Assembly (NCBI GenBank): GCA_016789145.1
Contig: JAEUQI010000002.1
Location: 19,143-83,142 of the forward strand
Length of the DNA stretch: 64,000 nt
Reading direction: 5' to 3'
From: Blastocatellia bacterium
Lineage (GTDB): Bacteria > Acidobacteriota > Blastocatellia > Pyrinomonadales > Pyrinomonadaceae
Position 1 is the first letter of the stretch; every line of letters begins with the position of its first letter. The notes beneath the pieces were generated by a model. That model was not told the DNA's origin. It did no database searches and worked only from the letters and a program-made list of their open reading frames with translations. Shown one piece after another: positions 51,401-59,953 of this stretch. The translations under genes and the position numbers were made by a program.

Positions 51401-52727
51401 TATCAGCTATTTCAAGAAAATCCTATCGATAGACATCGGCACGTCGAGCGTACGCGCTTGTTTGTTTGACGGCGACGGCGAGATGTTGCCTCGAACGCTG
51501 GTCAAGATCGTGCATTCGCCGACGATGGCGAGTGATGGTTCGGTCGAATTTGATGCCGTCGAATTGTTGTCGCGTGTCGAAGACGTGATCAACAAGGTCA
51601 CGGCGAAAACGAAATTCGCGATCGATGCCGTCGCGATGTGTGCGTTTTGGCATGGGCTTGTCGGCGTTGATGGCAAAGGCAAACCGACCACGCCCGTGCT
51701 GACGTGGGCAGATACGCGAAGCCGTGAATACACGACGCTGCTCAAGGAGCGATTCAACGAACGCGTAGTTCATAACCGAACCGGCGCGCATTTTCACTCG
51801 AGCTTTTGGCCGGCGAAGCTGTTGTGGCTGCGAAACGAGCAGCCCGACGTTTGGAAACGTACCGCGCGATGGCTTTCATTCAGCGATCTCGTCGCCGAGC
51901 GACTATTTGGCGAATGCGTCACAAGCATCTCGATGGCATCGGCAACCGGCGTTTTTGATCAGCGGAAATGCGACTGGGACATGGAGCTGCTACGATACCT
52001 AAAAGTAAAACGCAGCCAACTGCCGCGAGTCGCGACCGACGGTGAAACGTATCGATTATCTCGGAAATATGCACGACGCTGGCCAACGCTTGCGAATTCG
52101 GCCTGGTTCCCTGCGGTCGGCGATGGCGCGGCCGATAATCTCGGTTCCGACTGCTCGACTAAGAACAAAGCCGCATTGATGGTCGGGACCTCGGCGGCAA
52201 TGCGTGTCGCATTCGTGGGTAAAGTGCCGCGTCGAATTCCCGAAGGCCTGTGGTGCTATCGTATTGACAGCACACGAGTTATCGTCGGCGGAGCATTGTC
52301 GGACGGCGGCAATTTGTATGCGTTGATCAAGAAACGGTTCGGTTTGAAAGGCGATCTGGAAAACGAGCTTTCTCGCCGAGAAACGCCTGACGGCCTAGTC
52401 GTAATTCCATTCTTCCACGGCGAACGCTCAACAGGCTACGACGAAAACGCACGCGGTGCCATCATTGGCTTGATTGCCGAACACGACGGCATCGACGTCC
52501 TCCGAGCCGCCATGGAAGGCGTCGCATTCCGCCTTGCCGACATCTACGAACGCCTGAGTTCCCTAACCGATATCACCGAGATCGTCGCCTCCGGCGGCGC
52601 CCTTCACCAATCGCCCACATGGACACAGATCATCGCCGACACACTCGGCCACAGTTTGACCTTAAATGACACCGATGAATCATCTCTTTGCGGTGCCGCT
52701 GTTTATGGGCAACAAATGATGCCTTGA
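51393..52727 (+). CDS. FGGY family carbohydrate kinase
   Basis: A 444-residue sugar kinase of the FGGY (gluconokinase/xylulokinase/glycerol kinase) family. The phosphate-1 loop is 'LSIDIGTSSVRACLFD', the substrate region 'CAFWHGLVGVDGKGKPTTPV' with 'LTWADTRSREYT', and the adenosine region 'EIVASGGALHQSPTWTQIIA'. Gluconate is the most likely substrate by the 'WADTR' type pattern but this is not secure. It uses a TTG start at 51393 overlapping the DUF962 gene by eight bases. Last gene of the long plus-strand run. Confidence 0.85.
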   Translation: MANISYFKKILSIDIGTSSVRACLFDGDGEMLPRTLVKIVHSPTMASDGSVEFDAVELLSRVEDVINKVTAKTKFAIDAVAMCAFWHGLVGVDGKGKPTTPVLTWADTRSREYTTLLKERFNERVVHNRTGAHFHSSFWPAKLLWLRNEQPDVWKRTARWLSFSDLVAERLFGECVTSISMASATGVFDQRKCDWDMELLRYLKVKRSQLPRVATDGETYRLSRKYARRWPTLANSAWFPAVGDGAADNLGSDCSTKNKAALMVGTSAAMRVAFVGKVPRRIPEGLWCYRIDSTRVIVGGALSDGGNLYALIKKRFGLKGDLENELSRRETPDGLVVIPFFHGERSTGYDENARGAIIGLIAEHDGIDVLRAAMEGVAFRLADIYERLSSLTDITEIVASGGALHQSPTWTQIIADTLGHSLTLNDTDESSLCGAAVYGQQMMP

Positions 52728-52761
52728 TGCCTAAAACTTTTGATGCTATGATGTAATTATT

Positions 52762-53010
52762 ATGAGAACGACACTTACATTGGATGACGAAGTAATTCTG
52801 GGTATCAAACGCCTGCAGAAAAAGCGGCCCGATGCATCTTTCAAGCAAGTGGTGAATTCTGTGATGAAAAAGGGTTTGGCGGCAGAGGGCGAAACAATCA
52901 ATGTTCCTTTCAAAATTCGTCCGTTGAAAAATTCTAAGCCAAAACCTGGTCTAAATTTCGATAATGTTTGGAAACTTCTCTCTGAGGTTGAGGGACCAGC
53001 GTACAAATGA
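52762..53010 (+). CDS. vapB: VapB-type antitoxin
   Basis: An 82-residue protein with an N-terminal ribbon-helix-helix 'MRTTLTLDDEVILGIKRLQK' and an extended toxin-binding C-terminus ('LNFDNVWKLLSEVEGPAYK'), the DUF2191-like type. It overlaps the toxin start by four bases, the classical arrangement. It should neutralise the adjacent PIN toxin and repress the operon. Confidence 0.88.
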   Translation: MRTTLTLDDEVILGIKRLQKKRPDASFKQVVNSVMKKGLAAEGETINVPFKIRPLKNSKPKPGLNFDNVWKLLSEVEGPAYK

Positions 53011-53444
53011 TACTTCTCGACGCGAACGTTCTCTTGTACGCTCACGTACAAGAGATGCCGCAGTTTCCAACCGTATCGTCATGGCTTTCTAAGCAGATTT
53101 CCAATGGTAACGAATCTATCGGCATGCCGTGGATAAGCATTACTGCGTTTTTGCGGATCGCTTCGGGCGGTCGAATCTTCGACAAGCCTTGGACAATTGC
53201 CGACATCTCAAGTCGCATCGATTCTTTGCTCGCTCACCCAAATGTTCAGGTCATCGGGCCGACCGTCAGGCATTGGACGATCTATTCCGATCTACTCCGC
53301 GAGTTTAATCTTGTGGGCGACAATGTAATGGACGCACACATCGCCGCTATCGCCATCGAACATAAAGCTTCCGTCGCGAGCTGCGACAAAGATTTTCGAC
53401 GATTTTCCGATCACGTCAAAATCATCGACCCAATGAAGAAGTAG
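53007..53444 (+). CDS. vapC: VapC-type PIN-domain toxin
   Basis: A 145-residue PIN-domain ribonuclease. Acidic residues are seen in 'MILLDANVLLYAHVQ' (first Asp), 'GDNVMDAHIAAIAIEH' (third) and 'ASCDKDFRRF' (fourth); the second acid of the usual quartet is not obvious in 'WISITAFLRIASGGRIF', which is a feature of the subfamily that has this motif. VapC toxins cleave tRNA or rRNA. Encoded with its antitoxin, likely plasmid-like or genomic-island stabilising module. Confidence 0.88.
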   Translation: MILLDANVLLYAHVQEMPQFPTVSSWLSKQISNGNESIGMPWISITAFLRIASGGRIFDKPWTIADISSRIDSLLAHPNVQVIGPTVRHWTIYSDLLREFNLVGDNVMDAHIAAIAIEHKASVASCDKDFRRFSDHVKIIDPMKK

Positions 53445-53511
53445 TCTTTGCTTGCACTCGAAACTACTGGCAAAATGTAGATTGCAGCAATCGACAACGA
53501 GGTCTCTGACC

Positions 53512-54243
53512 ATGCACTTACGAAAACTCAGTGTAAAGTTACTGTTTCTGATCGTATTGTCATGCGCGGTTGTGTCAGTTTTGGGTCAGGCATGTCCGAC
53601 GTTTGAGATAAGCGGTCCGGAAGGTCTATTGAATGCAGGTGAAAGCTACACACTTCGCGTTGATGCTAAGGGCTCGACAGGAATCGATGGGTTGAAGTAT
53701 GAATGGACTACAAGTCTTGGTCAGATCATTAGTGGTCAAGGGACTAAGTCCATTACCCTTTCCACTTCAAAAGATCCTTCCGGTCAGGCATTCACAGCAA
53801 GCGTGAGCGTTTCCGGAATTTCGAGTGTCTGCAACAACAAGGTTGAGGCGTCTTTTGAGTTCATTTCAAGACCTGTCTGCGGTTCTCCATTAGATGAGTT
53901 TAATGCTTTATCTCGGGAAGAATTACAGGCTCGTATTGACGACCTCATCATTCGAATGCAGAACATGCCGGGCTTCAGCGTGGTGTTTGAATTGCAGTTT
54001 GGAATGAACGATACAAACCGGCAACACATTCATCGCGTCGATCAGATACTACGAGCATTTCGGTTTCGTAAGCAAGAAACTGACCAAGTCTTCTTCCTGA
54101 TATCTCCGAAAATGGAAACTAGCCGAACTATGCTCTGGATGATGCTTTCAGAAGAAGTATTCAAATTACCAAATGAACGCGGCACCGTCGTCAGTGCCAG
54201 ACAGATCAAAGCCGAATTGCCTACTATCCTAAAAACCAATTAA
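53512..54243 (+). CDS. exported protein with Ig/PKD-like and OmpA-like regions, unknown function
   Basis: A 243-residue secreted protein: signal peptide 'VKLLFLIVLSCAVVSVLGQ/AC'. Residues about 25-125 are a beta-sandwich resembling a PKD/Ig-like domain ('ESYTLRVDAKGSTGIDGLKY', 'GQAFTASVSVSG'). The C-terminal part 'EELQARIDDLIIRMQNMPGF' to 'SVVFELQFGMNDTNRQ' has the rhythm of an OmpA-like peptidoglycan-binding domain but lacks its canonical Asp/Arg motif. Three or four Cys may form disulfides. I prefer the ATG at 53512; the frame extends upstream without signal. Confidence 0.6.
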   Translation: MHLRKLSVKLLFLIVLSCAVVSVLGQACPTFEISGPEGLLNAGESYTLRVDAKGSTGIDGLKYEWTTSLGQIISGQGTKSITLSTSKDPSGQAFTASVSVSGISSVCNNKVEASFEFISRPVCGSPLDEFNALSREELQARIDDLIIRMQNMPGFSVVFELQFGMNDTNRQHIHRVDQILRAFRFRKQETDQVFFLISPKMETSRTMLWMMLSEEVFKLPNERGTVVSARQIKAELPTILKTN

Positions 54244-54246
54244 CAA

Positions 54247-56262
54247 ATGTCCACTACGAAACTTAACCTCGACCAACTCTGTATCAACACAATTCGTACG
54301 CTATCGCTGGATGCTATTCAGAAAGCGAATTCAGGGCATCCCGGGCTGCCGTTGGGGATGGCTCCGGCGGCTTATGTTTTGTGGACGAAGTTTTTGCGGC
54401 ATGATCCGAAGGACCCGAAATGGTTTGGTCGCGATCGGTTTTTGCTGAGCGGCGGGCATGGTTCGATGCTGTTGTATTCGCTGCTTCATCTGACGGGCTA
54501 CGATCTGTCGATGGACGAGATCAAGCGGTTTCGACAGTTGGGATCAAAGACGGCGGGGCACCCTGAAAACATCTTGACGCCGGGCGTCGAGGTGACAACT
54601 GGGCCGTTGGGACAAGGGTTTGCGAACGGTGTCGGAATGGGCATCGCTCAGGCTCATATGGCGGCGAGGTTCAATAAGAAGGGCTTTGCGGTCGCTGACA
54701 ATTACATTTACTGCATCTGTTCGGACGGCGACCTGATGGAAGGCGTCGCCTACGAGGCCGCCTCAGTCGCGGGCCATCTCAAGCTCGGCAACCTCATTTA
54801 TCTCTACGACGACAACCGCATCACGATCGATGGTTCGACCGATCTCGCGTTCACTGAGGACGCGACGAAGCGGTTCGAGGCGTGCGGCTGGCACGTGCTG
54901 GATGTCGCCGACGGCAACGACCTCAAGGCGATCGAGGCTGCGATCAAGGCCGCACAGAAAGTTAAGAACAAGCCATCAATAATTCGCGTTCACACGATCA
55001 TTGGTTTTGGTATGCCGAAGCAAGGAACGTCGAAGGCACACTCCGACGCTCCGGGCGAGGAAGCCGTTCGTGAGACCAAACGCAATCTCGGAATGCCTGA
55101 GGACAAGAGTTTCTACGTTCCTAAAGAAGTCGCCACGCACATGCGTTCTGCTGTCAAAAACGGTGCCGCGTTGCATCGCGATTGGGACAAACTTGTTGCC
55201 AAATACGAGAAAGCGAATCCCGAGCTCGGAGCCGAATTTGCAGCAATGCGTTCCGGTATCGGTACTGATTGGGAGAAAGCTTTGCCAAAATTTGACGGTG
55301 TCGAGGCAAAGGCGACGCGTGCCTACAGCGGCGATGTGATCAACGCGATCGCTGACGCAGTGCCGCAATTGATCGGCGGCAGTGCTGACCTTGCTCCGTC
55401 AAACAATACGACGATCAAATCGTCCGGCGACATTCAGGCTGGCAAGTTTCAGAACCGCAATATTCACTACGGCATCCGCGAACACGCGATGGGCTCGCTC
55501 ATGAATGGCATGGCATTGTACGGCGGCGTCATTCCGTTTGGCGGGACGTTTCAGACATTCAGCGACTATATGCGGCCGGCGATTCGGCTGGCGGCGTTGT
55601 CGCATATTCAGGTCGTTTTTGTTTTCACACACGATTCGATCGGCCTCGGCGAGGACGGCCCGACGCATCAATCCGTCGAGCACATCGCCGCGATGCGTGC
55701 GATCCCGAACCTCGCCGTCATACGCCCATGCGACGCTCACGAGGTGCGCGAAGCGTGGCGTGCCGCATTAAAACGTACCGAGGCTCCAACGGCTTTCGCG
55801 TTGTCACGACAAAAGGTCGCTCTCGTTGATCGCAAAAAATTCGCCGATGCCAAGGGCCTGCACAAAGGTGCTTACATCCTAGCCGAAGCCGAAACCAAAG
55901 TCGGCAAAGCAACAACACCAAAGCTTATCATCATCGCCACAGGCTCCGAAGTCGGTCTCGCGATGGAAGCTCGCGAGCAGCTAAACGCCGCAGGCAGACC
56001 AACCCGCGTCGTCTCGATGCCGTGCTGGGAATTCTTTGACGCGCAGCCGCAAAAATACCGCGACGAGGTCCTGCCGCCTAAGATCACAGCTCGCCTCGCT
56101 ATTGAAGCCGGCGTCTCACAAGGCTGGCACAAATACATCGGCCCCCAAGGCGACATCATCGCCGTCGATAAATTCGGCACCTCAGCCCCGGCGGACGATG
56201 TCTTTCGAGCATATGGATTTACGGTCGAGAATGTGATCGCGAAAGCGAACGGCTTGAAGTAA
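54247..56262 (+). CDS. tkt: transketolase
   Basis: A 671-residue thiamine-diphosphate enzyme of the non-oxidative pentose phosphate pathway. The cofactor motif is '[19 protein letters not shown]' with '[11 protein letters not shown]'; other signatures are '[20 protein letters not shown]', '[20 protein letters not shown]', '[20 protein letters not shown]' and the C-terminal domain '[20 protein letters not shown]'. Length is normal. It begins three bases after the preceding gene. Confidence 0.97.
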   Translation: MSTTKLNLDQLCINTIRTLSLDAIQKANSGHPGLPLGMAPAAYVLWTKFLRHDPKDPKWFGRDRFLLSGGHGSMLLYSLLHLTGYDLSMDEIKRFRQLGSKTAGHPENILTPGVEVTTGPLGQGFANGVGMGIAQAHMAARFNKKGFAVADNYIYCICSDGDLMEGVAYEAASVAGHLKLGNLIYLYDDNRITIDGSTDLAFTEDATKRFEACGWHVLDVADGNDLKAIEAAIKAAQKVKNKPSIIRVHTIIGFGMPKQGTSKAHSDAPGEEAVRETKRNLGMPEDKSFYVPKEVATHMRSAVKNGAALHRDWDKLVAKYEKANPELGAEFAAMRSGIGTDWEKALPKFDGVEAKATRAYSGDVINAIADAVPQLIGGSADLAPSNNTTIKSSGDIQAGKFQNRNIHYGIREHAMGSLMNGMALYGGVIPFGGTFQTFSDYMRPAIRLAALSHIQVVFVFTHDSIGLGEDGPTHQSVEHIAAMRAIPNLAVIRPCDAHEVREAWRAALKRTEAPTAFALSRQKVALVDRKKFADAKGLHKGAYILAEAETKVGKATTPKLIIIATGSEVGLAMEAREQLNAAGRPTRVVSMPCWEFFDAQPQKYRDEVLPPKITARLAIEAGVSQGWHKYIGPQGDIIAVDKFGTSAPADDVFRAYGFTVENVIAKANGLK

Positions 56263-56265
56263 ACT

Positions 56266-56502
56266 TTATTTCCAAAGTAGATAAGGGAATTCGCTTGGGT
56301 CGAATCGATTCTTCCCGTCCTTGTCCATGCTCCACGGGTTGCTGAGTTCTCGGAGCGACGGTTCGGGTTTTGAGTCGTCTGCGATGATCAGAAACTGCTT
56401 GAATGCATGACGAAAGCGACGGTTGTACATCTGCTTGTCTTCCTTCTCGCTTTCCGCTGAGGTATTTCCAATTACCGGCGTTTTTCGTCTCGATCTGCTC
56501 AT
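56266..56502 (-). CDS. small conserved protein of unknown function
   Basis: A 78-residue basic protein beginning 'MSRSRRKTPVIGNTSAESEK' and continuing 'EDKQMYNRRFRHAFKQF', ending in 'KDGKNRFDPSEFPYLLWK'. The same outline (SRSRRKTP-x-x-G, then NRR, then KDGK-x-x-FD) is a widespread small family of unknown function. It is convergent with tkt and divergent from the next gene, with 21 bases to it. A longer in-frame start exists at 56575 but the residues there are not conserved. Confidence 0.75.
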   Translation of the reverse strand: MSRSRRKTPVIGNTSAESEKEDKQMYNRRFRHAFKQFLIIADDSKPEPSLRELSNPWSMDKDGKNRFDPSEFPYLLWK

Positions 56503-56556
56503 GGCGGATTTTGGGAAAGCATTGTGAGACGCCGAGAAGCGGAAAAAGGTTGTCGT

Positions 56557-57681
56557 ATGGCCAATTTAGATTCACTTAACACTCCATCTTTGATCCTCGA
56601 CCTCGCACGCGTTCAACGGAATGCGGAGCATATGGCGGCGAAGGCGACTCAGCTTGGTGTGCGTCTACGGCCTCATATTAAGACGCATAAGTGTGTCGAG
56701 GTCGCGAGGCTGCAGACGGCTGGGCATGACGGTGCGGTGACGGTTTCTACGTTGGCGGAGGCGAGGGCGTTTGCGGCAAATGGCTTCCGCAACATTACTT
56801 ACGCTGTTCCGATCGAGCGAGGAAAGTTTGCTGCGGCGTTCGCGCTAATGCAGGAGGACGTCACGCTGAATTTGCTGTCCGATGATTTCGCGACAGTGCG
56901 CGAATTAGATGTCGCGGCGGGAAATGCGGGAGTTCGTCCTGGTGTTTTCGTTAAGATCGATTGCGGATATCATCGCGTCGGAGTCGAGCCGATGAGCGAA
57001 GCGGCGATCATGATCCCTAGACTTATTTCCGACGCCGCTCATCTTGAGTTCGCCGGAATTCTCACGCACGCGGGGCATTCATATGATGTACAGACCGTCG
57101 ATGAGATAAAGTCCGTCGCTCGTCTCGAACGCGATGTAATGGTCAAGCATTCTGAGAAATTGCGTGATCTTGGCATTGAAGTTCCGACCGTGAGTATCGG
57201 CTCAACACCGACGATGTCGCTGGTTGACGATCTGACAGGCATCGATGAGATACGGCCGGGCAATTATATTTTCTACGATAATTTTCAAGCAACGCTGGGT
57301 AGTTGTTCGTTTGAAGATACGGCACTGACCGTACTCGCGGCTGTTGTTCATCGCGACGAACATCGGCGAAAATTGGTCATCGACGCCGGCGGCATCGCGA
57401 TGTCAAAAGACCGCGGGCCGATCGAACTTGATGCCGAATGCGGCTACGGCCGCGTGCTCGATCTCGAAGGGGTTGATACAGAGATGCGACTTACGAAACT
57501 GTCGCAGGAACACGGCCAGATCGAGGCGGGCGGCAGCGACATCTTCGATCGCTTCAAGGTCGGCGACCGTCTTCGAATTCTAGCCAATCATTCATGTATG
57601 ACAGCCGCTCAACACACACATTACAATGTTCTCGAGAATGGCGAGATCGTTGATCGTTGGAAGATTCATACAGGTTGGTAA
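56557..57681 (+). CDS. D-threonine aldolase/DSD1-like PLP enzyme
   Basis: A 374-residue fold type III PLP enzyme. The PLP lysine is in 'LRPHIKTHKCVEVARL'. 'VSIGSTPTMS' and 'ANHSCMTAAQHTHYNV' near the C-terminus give the phosphate site and the His-x-Cys zinc ligands of D-serine dehydratase and D-threonine aldolase. Which of the two reactions it carries is undetermined. The start at 56557 gives 'MANLDSLNTPSLILDLARVQ', typical for the family; a longer start is unlikely. Confidence 0.88.
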   Translation: MANLDSLNTPSLILDLARVQRNAEHMAAKATQLGVRLRPHIKTHKCVEVARLQTAGHDGAVTVSTLAEARAFAANGFRNITYAVPIERGKFAAAFALMQEDVTLNLLSDDFATVRELDVAAGNAGVRPGVFVKIDCGYHRVGVEPMSEAAIMIPRLISDAAHLEFAGILTHAGHSYDVQTVDEIKSVARLERDVMVKHSEKLRDLGIEVPTVSIGSTPTMSLVDDLTGIDEIRPGNYIFYDNFQATLGSCSFEDTALTVLAAVVHRDEHRRKLVIDAGGIAMSKDRGPIELDAECGYGRVLDLEGVDTEMRLTKLSQEHGQIEAGGSDIFDRFKVGDRLRILANHSCMTAAQHTHYNVLENGEIVDRWKIHTGW

Positions 57682-57688
57682 TTGATTG

Positions 57689-58180
57689 ATGATGAAAGAG
57701 CTAATACTCGAACAATTCGATCAGGGCTTCGATACGAACGGCTGGTTCGTTGCCGTGAAAAACGCCCTCGACGGCGTCTCGGTCGAACAGGCAGTGTGGA
57801 AACCGCGCGACGAGGTCAACTGCATCTGGGGAACGCTCTCGCATCTGACGTATTACAACAACGCGTATCTACAGCGATTCAAAGGCATCGATCACCAATA
57901 CGACATCTCGACGAACGACGAATCATTCAGCACAGGCGAATACAGCGACGTAGATTGGCAGGCCGAGATCGAACGATATTCGGCAGTTATGACCGAATGG
58001 CGAGGCCTTATCGCTGACGCCCACGACGGCAAATTTGCCGAGCCAGTTTCCGCCGAGAACCAAACAAAATGGGCGACGCTGATACTCAACGTCGCCGCTC
58101 ATAACGCATATCATGCCGGGCAGATAATGTTGCTACGCAAAGCGCTCGGTGATTGGGATCGAACACAGGGCGTCAGTTAA
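57689..58180 (+). CDS. DinB family protein
   Basis: A 163-residue DinB/YfiT-fold protein. Metal-ligand histidines are in 'WGTLSHLTYYNNAYLQRF' and 'AAHNAYHAGQIMLLRKALG'. 'VAVKNALDGVSVEQAVWKPR' is a common start for this subgroup. It lies 8 bases after the PLP enzyme gene. A second DinB paralogue is at 34431-34970, not closely similar. Activity unknown. Confidence 0.88.
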   Translation: MMKELILEQFDQGFDTNGWFVAVKNALDGVSVEQAVWKPRDEVNCIWGTLSHLTYYNNAYLQRFKGIDHQYDISTNDESFSTGEYSDVDWQAEIERYSAVMTEWRGLIADAHDGKFAEPVSAENQTKWATLILNVAAHNAYHAGQIMLLRKALGDWDRTQGVS

Positions 58181-58184
58181 CCGA

Positions 58185-59111
58185 CTATTTTCCGCATTCG
58201 GCGTGTTCCCAACTCAGCAGTTTCATATTCGAATATTGGTCCATTGACACAACCGCCTGGATGACCTCAGTTTTGCCCTTCTCGCTGACTTTCATACATA
58301 CGCGATAGGTTGGCGAGAACATTCCCTTGATCTCACCTTTCAGGATCTCGACGAGCTTGTGTTCGATTTTCTTTTCTTGCGAATGTTTGCCGACGGCAAA
58401 ATCCGCTGCGAGGCCGACGCCAGCGTGGGATCTTTCGACCAATTCGAATTCACCGTCTGTTTCATTACAATCCGAATCGTTCCAACTGACCAGCTTTAGG
58501 TTGTTATATTTATCCATCGAAACAAGTGCCTGCGAGCCCGGGCCGACGCTGAGGCCGGTTGTTACGAGACAAAGGCGAAATGTTCCTGTACCCCGTAATT
58601 TGCCCTCGGCCATTTCAGCTTTAACGATCCTGACCAGCTTGCCGGTCGATTTTAACTGTTTCGCTCTTTCACCAACCGCGAAATCGGCTGCGAGGCCGGC
58701 ACCGGCATGGCCCTTTTCTAGCGTTGTGTAGGCGTCGCCCACTGCGGCTCCGCCACCGGAAACGTCCTTGCCACAGGTTGATTTCGACCAGCCCATGAGC
58801 TTATGGTTCGAATACTGATCCACCGTCACGATCGCTTGGACAAATGTCTGCACGTTCTTCACATTTGTATCGAGACAAAGCATGAAATCGCGAGCACCGA
58901 GCTTCGGCATCTTATCCGAAGCCTTGACGACTTTGTTAAGCGTGATCGTGGTCTTGGCTCGCGAGGCCTGTTCTTTGACCGCGAAATCCGCGGCAAGGTC
59001 AACGCCGGCATCGATCTCCGTCGCTTTCCAGCCCTGTGCCGACGCGTTAGCAGCAACCGCAAATACTATCGAAAATAAGGAAAAAAGAGTGACTAAAGCT
59101 TTCGATTTCAT
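58185..59111 (-). CDS. secreted protein with three diverged cystatin-like repeats
   Basis: A 308-residue exported protein: signal peptide 'ALVTLFSLFSIVFAVAANAS'. Three repeats (about 27-118, 130-215 and 222-308) each have the form D/H-A-G-x-x-L-A-A-D-F-A-V helix ('GHAGAGLAADFAVGERAK', 'SHAGVGLAADFAVGKHSQ'), a 'K-x-V/I-x-I-x-K-A/G-E' strand, a hydrophobic '(R/M)LCL' or 'RVCMKV' strand and 'DQYSNMKLLSWEHAECG' at the end. They are homologous to the domains of the adjacent gene and of 1892-2263, but the QxVxG loop is missing, so protease inhibition is doubtful for this one. The next gene is a two-domain paralogue. Confidence 0.7.
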   Translation of the reverse strand: MKSKALVTLFSLFSIVFAVAANASAQGWKATEIDAGVDLAADFAVKEQASRAKTTITLNKVVKASDKMPKLGARDFMLCLDTNVKNVQTFVQAIVTVDQYSNHKLMGWSKSTCGKDVSGGGAAVGDAYTTLEKGHAGAGLAADFAVGERAKQLKSTGKLVRIVKAEMAEGKLRGTGTFRLCLVTTGLSVGPGSQALVSMDKYNNLKLVSWNDSDCNETDGEFELVERSHAGVGLAADFAVGKHSQEKKIEHKLVEILKGEIKGMFSPTYRVCMKVSEKGKTEVIQAVVSMDQYSNMKLLSWEHAECGK

Positions 59112-59172
59112 AACTTACCTCGCATTCTTACATGCTGCCTCGGGAGAAACTTCGTGATGTTAATTGGTAATA

Positions 59173-59835
59173 CTAACCACAGTCTGCTGCTTTCCAGCTA
59201 GACAGGCTGTAGTTTCGCTTAAGGTCTTGATAGACGACGGCAACGACCGACATCGGCTCGTCACCTTCGACATTGACGTTCATGCAAATGCGGTAGTTCA
59301 TGCCCGCAACGACCTGACGCTCGGCCTTGACGATATCGCCTAGCGAAAGTTCGCTGTTTGACGATTCCGACTGTTTAGCAACCGCAAACTTTGCGGCCGC
59401 AATGACAGTTGCATCGGTCTTAGCAACCGAACCATAACCGCCGACCATGATCGGCTTGTTCGCAGGTACCGCGGCCGTTTCGCCGCAGGTCGAATCTTCC
59501 CATTTTGACAGCCTTCGATTGTTCTTCAGATCGACGTAAACGATCGCTTGAACAAATGTCGTGTCGCCGCCATCGGTGCTGACTTCTAAACAAAGCCGAT
59601 AATTCGAACCTTGCACGACCTGACGTTCTGCCTTAACAATGTCCTCGAGCGAGATCTCGCTTCCGGACTTTTCCGACTGAGCCTCGACTGCAAATTCCGC
59701 CGCCGCTACGGCTCCGGCGTCGGTTTTCGCAACCACTTTGTAGCCGCCGACCATCTGAGCAAAGCCTGCCGAAGCAAACGTGAAAACGACCGCTAGAGCG
59801 GAAATCAAAACTGCTGTTCGTTTATTTAAGTTCAT
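59173..59835 (-). CDS. secreted two-domain cystatin-like protein
   Basis: A 220-residue exported protein: signal peptide 'VLISALAVVFTFASAGFA/QM'. Two nearly identical domains begin 'MVGGYKVVAKTDA' and 'MVGGYGSVAKTDA'. Each has a helix 'AAAEFAVEAQSEKSGSE' or 'AAAKFAVAKQSESSNSE', a strand 'IVKAERQVV(Q/A)G' giving the QxVxG cystatin loop, 'NYRLCLEVS' or 'NYRICMNVN' and a final 'SKWEDSTCG' or 'SSWKAADCG'. The duplication is recent (over 50% alike by eye). Likely target, if any, a papain-like protease. It is separated from its triple-repeat neighbour by 61 bases and probably co-transcribed. Confidence 0.72.
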   Translation of the reverse strand: MNLNKRTAVLISALAVVFTFASAGFAQMVGGYKVVAKTDAGAVAAAEFAVEAQSEKSGSEISLEDIVKAERQVVQGSNYRLCLEVSTDGGDTTFVQAIVYVDLKNNRRLSKWEDSTCGETAAVPANKPIMVGGYGSVAKTDATVIAAAKFAVAKQSESSNSELSLGDIVKAERQVVAGMNYRICMNVNVEGDEPMSVVAVVYQDLKRNYSLSSWKAADCG

Positions 59836-59913
59836 ATTGATTCTATTGACTAACTCCGTGATTCTGCTGTTAGAACGTGCGCAATGTCAAACAGTTGCCT
59901 GCAATCGAAAATA

Positions 59914-59930
59914 GTTATGATATTTATAAC
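59914..59930. promoter_or_regulatory. inverted repeat GTTAT-N7-ATAAC upstream of the cystatin-like genes
   Basis: GTTATGATATTTATAAC lies about 80 bases upstream of the two-domain gene, inside an AT-rich stretch that also contains TTGGCA and TATAAA sequences. It could be part of the promoter or an operator. Confidence 0.3.
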
Positions 59931-59953
59931 AAATGCCAATACACGGTTCGCCA

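Noticed and set aside
52762..53444. VapBC pair as evidence for a plasmid or prophage
   Set aside because: No integrase, replication or phage structural gene nearby; isolated TA pairs are common on chromosomes.
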